Origin: Nitrobacter hamburgensis X14
GTDB lineage: Bacteria > Pseudomonadota > Alphaproteobacteria > Rhizobiales > Xanthobacteraceae
Length of the DNA: 64,000 bases
Direction of reading: 5' to 3'
Assembly (NCBI RefSeq): GCF_000013885.1
Contig: NC_007964.1
Location: 1,412,001-1,476,000, forward strand
Below the pieces are notes generated by a model. The model did not search any database. It was not told where the DNA came from and saw only the letters and a program-made list of their open reading frames with translations. A program made the translations under genes and the position numbers. Below are positions 61,873 through 64,000 of the stretch, one piece after another; position 1 is the first letter of the stretch, and each line of letters starts with the position of its first letter.

Positions 61873-61915
61873 TTTCGGCGTTTTGCGCCGGGAGGCGATC
61901 CTGTAGAAACGCCGG

Positions 61916-63442
61916 ATGCTTGGACGCATTTTCACCGTCGGCGGATATACGCTGCTCTCGCGACTGACGGGGTTTGCGCGCGACATCATGCTTGCGGCGA
62001 TCCTCGGCGCCGGACCGGTCGCAGATGCCTTCTTCGTAGCGCTGCGGCTGCCGAATCATTTCCGGGCGATCTTCGCCGAAGGAGCCTTCAACGCGGCGTT
62101 CGTGCCGGCTTACGCGCATGTCGCTGGCGGCGGCCCGGCTTCCGCAAAGCTGTTCGCCAACCGCATTTTCACGCTGCTGTTGCTGTCGCAGGTGATCCTG
62201 CTGGCGATAGCATGGCTGTTCATGCCGCAGGTCATCGCGCTGCTGGCACCCGGATTCGTCGATGACCCGGTGCGCGGCGAACTCGCCATTTCGCTAACGA
62301 GGATTACCTTTCCTTATCTTCTCTTGATCACGCTGGTGACGCTGTACGGCGGGATGCTCAACGTCATGCACCGTTTCGCCAGCGCGGCTGCGGCGCCGAT
62401 CTTCCTCAACCTGTCGATGATCGTGACGCTGGCGCTTGCGGCATTCTTCCCCAATGCCGGGTATGCGGCGGCGTGGGGCGTGCTGATCTCGGGCTTCCTG
62501 CAATATTTTCTATTGGCGACCGACGCCGCGCGGCAGGGTCTGCTCCCGCGCCTGACGCGACCAACGCTCGACGCCGACGTGCGCGGCTTCTTTCGCGCGC
62601 TGGGGCCGGCCACGATCGGTTCGATGGGCACGCAGATCGCGATGTTCGCCGACACCATCATCGCCACCTTCCTCGCCGCCGGCGCGTTGTCGGCGCTGTA
62701 TTACGCCGACCGGCTCAATCAACTGCCGATCGGCGTGATCGGCATCGCCATCGGCACCGTGCTGCTGCCCGAGATGTCGCGGCGGATCACCGCCGGCGAT
62801 CACCAGGGCGCGATGGCATCGCAGCGCCGGGCGTTCGATTTCACGTTGCTGTTTTCGGTGCCGTTCGTGGCCGCGTTCCTGACTGTCCCCGATGTGATCA
62901 TGCGGGCGATGTTCGCACGCGGCGCTTTTTCGAAAGCGGACGCGGCAGCAGCCGGCGCCACGCTTGCCGCCTATGCGGTGGGGCTCATTCCCTTTGTCCT
63001 GATCCGCAGCGCGGTTGCTGCCTTTTACGCACGCAAGAACACCGCGACGCCGGTGAAGGCCGCGTTGACCGGGGTCGCGGTCAACGTCGCGCTGAAAATC
63101 GCGCTTGTGGGATCGCTCGCGCAGATCGGCCTCGCGCTTGCCACGGCGGTCGGCGCCTGGATCAATCTGCTGCTCGTGATCGGATTTGCGGTGCGGGCGG
63201 GATACTTCGAGGTCGGCCGTCCGTTGCTGGTCTCGCTCGGCAAATTCCTCATCGCGGGTGCGGTGCTCGCGGCGGCACTGTGGTTCACCGCGCGCTTCGC
63301 CTCGGGGCAGTTCGCGCACTGGAGCACGATGCGCGATGAAGCGGCTCTTGGGGTGCTGATGATCGTCGGCGCGGCCGTCTATGCGGGCACGATTTTACTG
63401 CTGTTCGGGCCGCGCTGGCTGAAGGCGCTGGTGCGAGCCTAG
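61916..63442 (+). CDS. murJ: lipid II flippase MurJ
   Basis: A 508-residue MOP-superfamily membrane protein with about 14 helices that moves lipid II to the periplasmic face. FTVGGYTLLSRLTGFARDIM, then LAAILGAGPVADAFFVALRL, NHFRAIFAEGAFNAAFVPAY and YYADRLNQLPIGVIGIAIGT are the MurJ motifs, including the conserved Arg/Asp residues in the cavity. Start: ATG at 61916. It closes the set of peptidoglycan genes in this window, although it stands in the polysaccharide region rather than in dcw. Confidence 0.95.
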   Translation: MLGRIFTVGGYTLLSRLTGFARDIMLAAILGAGPVADAFFVALRLPNHFRAIFAEGAFNAAFVPAYAHVAGGGPASAKLFANRIFTLLLLSQVILLAIAWLFMPQVIALLAPGFVDDPVRGELAISLTRITFPYLLLITLVTLYGGMLNVMHRFASAAAAPIFLNLSMIVTLALAAFFPNAGYAAAWGVLISGFLQYFLLATDAARQGLLPRLTRPTLDADVRGFFRALGPATIGSMGTQIAMFADTIIATFLAAGALSALYYADRLNQLPIGVIGIAIGTVLLPEMSRRITAGDHQGAMASQRRAFDFTLLFSVPFVAAFLTVPDVIMRAMFARGAFSKADAAAAGATLAAYAVGLIPFVLIRSAVAAFYARKNTATPVKAALTGVAVNVALKIALVGSLAQIGLALATAVGAWINLLLVIGFAVRAGYFEVGRPLLVSLGKFLIAGAVLAAALWFTARFASGQFAHWSTMRDEAALGVLMIVGAAVYAGTILLLFGPRWLKALVRA

Positions 63443-63505
63443 CATTGCCCTCGCTGCGGTTCCGCTGCAATATCACGATCATTCGAGAATGTAGCTGGAG
63501 ATACC

Positions 63506-64000
63506 ATGGCGCCCGTAAAATTCGGCATCGGCCAGAGCGTTCGGCGCAAGGAAGACGATGCGCTCATTCGTGGCAAGGGCCGCTATACCGACGATCATGC
63601 GCCGTCCGATGCGCTGCATGCGCTGATGCTGCGTTCGCCGCACGCCCATGCGACATTCAAGATCGATGTGTCCCGCGCTTGCGGTCTGCCGGGCGTCGCC
63701 CTGATCCTCACCTCAGCCGACGTCGCCGAACTCGGCGGCTTGCCCTGCCAGTTCAATCTACCCGACCAGCCCTTCACCGCGCCGCCGTATCCGATCCTCG
63801 TCCGCGACGAGGTGCGGCATGTCGGCGATGCCGTTGTTTTCGTGGTCGCCGACACGGTCGAGCACGCGCGCGACGCGCTCGAGGCCATCGCGATCGAATG
63901 GACGCCGCTTGCCTCGGTCGTCGGTGTCGCCAATGCGGTGAAGACGGGGGCGCCTCAGGTCTGGCCCGATCACGCCGGCAACGTGCTGTTCGACGTTTCG
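63506..64000 (+). CDS. xanthine dehydrogenase-family molybdopterin-binding subunit (partial)
   Basis: The N-terminal 165 residues of a molybdenum hydroxylase large subunit (CoxL/XdhB-type), cut by the window edge. It starts MAPVKFGIGQSVRRKEDDAL, then IRGKGRYTDDHAP, LMLRSPHAHATFKIDVSRAC, PILVRDEVRHVGDAVVFVVA and ALEAIAIEWTPLASVVGVAN, all standard for the aldehyde oxidase/xanthine dehydrogenase a/b hammerhead domain. GGAG precedes the ATG. The substrate cannot be told from this part. Downstream genes outside the window should give FAD and [2Fe-2S] subunits. Confidence 0.88.
   Translation, partial: MAPVKFGIGQSVRRKEDDALIRGKGRYTDDHAPSDALHALMLRSPHAHATFKIDVSRACGLPGVALILTSADVAELGGLPCQFNLPDQPFTAPPYPILVRDEVRHVGDAVVFVVADTVEHARDALEAIAIEWTPLASVVGVANAVKTGAPQVWPDHAGNVLFDVS

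Overview
The window looks like a chromosomal segment of a high-GC alphaproteobacterium of the Bradyrhizobiaceae/Nitrobacteraceae type (Bradyrhizobium, Rhodopseudomonas, Nitrobacter). The evidence is the gene order of the division and cell-wall (dcw) cluster, a long FtsZ, a tRNA-His without G-1 and with A73, a CxxCx7C FnrN/AadR-type regulator, and several families of ~100-bp intergenic palindromic repeats. The genus cannot be fixed from the sequence alone.

1-16.8 kb is an accessory, partly decayed region. It holds a phasin, tRNA-His, a periplasmic DUF1254/DUF1214 protein behind a perfect FNR/FixK box, remnants of a thermonuclease, a DUF1330 protein and an unknown gene, a polysaccharide deacetylase, an MBL-fold hydrolase, a cupin, an oxygen-sensing Crp/Fnr regulator, and a cluster of tiny genes: a 21-codon ORF with its own terminator and an FNR-like box, a 40-residue membrane protein, and an aa3 oxidase subunit IV-like protein. 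A mobile-element graveyard follows: an exact 503-bp tandem duplication carrying the left end of an IS3 element, a truncated DUF4268 gene, an inactivated IS5-type element and a broken tyrosine integrase. Then come CsbD, an unknown 233-residue protein and a peptidoglycan amidase.

16.8-43.5 kb is the dcw cluster and its usual extension, all on the plus strand: rsmH, ftsL, ftsI, murE, murF, mraY, murD, ftsW, murG, murC, a DUF6653 membrane protein, murB, ddlB, ftsQ, ftsA, ftsZ, lpxC, bamD, recN, ligA. The genes make lipid II (murE/F, mraY, murG), the early UDP-MurNAc precursors (murB, murC, murD, ddlB), the divisome (ftsL/I/W/Q/A/Z), lipid A (lpxC) and the outer-membrane assembly factor BamD. No mraZ is seen before rsmH. 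Many gaps between genes hold palindromic repeats, two of which supply stop codons of upstream genes.

43.5-63.4 kb is mostly envelope polysaccharide: an FAH-family hydrolase, an MsbA-like exporter, galE, the complete ADP-heptose pathway (gmhA, hldE, gmhB, hldD) with heptosyltransferases waaC and waaF, a WbpM/FlaA1-type dehydratase, a YbhN-like membrane protein, a uronate-type epimerase, manC, a Gfo/Idh dehydrogenase with a DegT aminotransferase (WbpB/WbpE-like pair), and murJ. The window ends inside a molybdenum hydroxylase large subunit.

No CRISPR array, rRNA or obviously new multi-gene defence system was seen. The most promising unexplained items are the FNR-boxed 21-codon transcript at 8.7 kb, the Fnr-type regulator with Gly in place of the recognition Glu beside an unusual TTTGCG-N4-CGCAAA palindrome, the DUF6653 gene coupled to murB, and the repeat families inside the dcw cluster.
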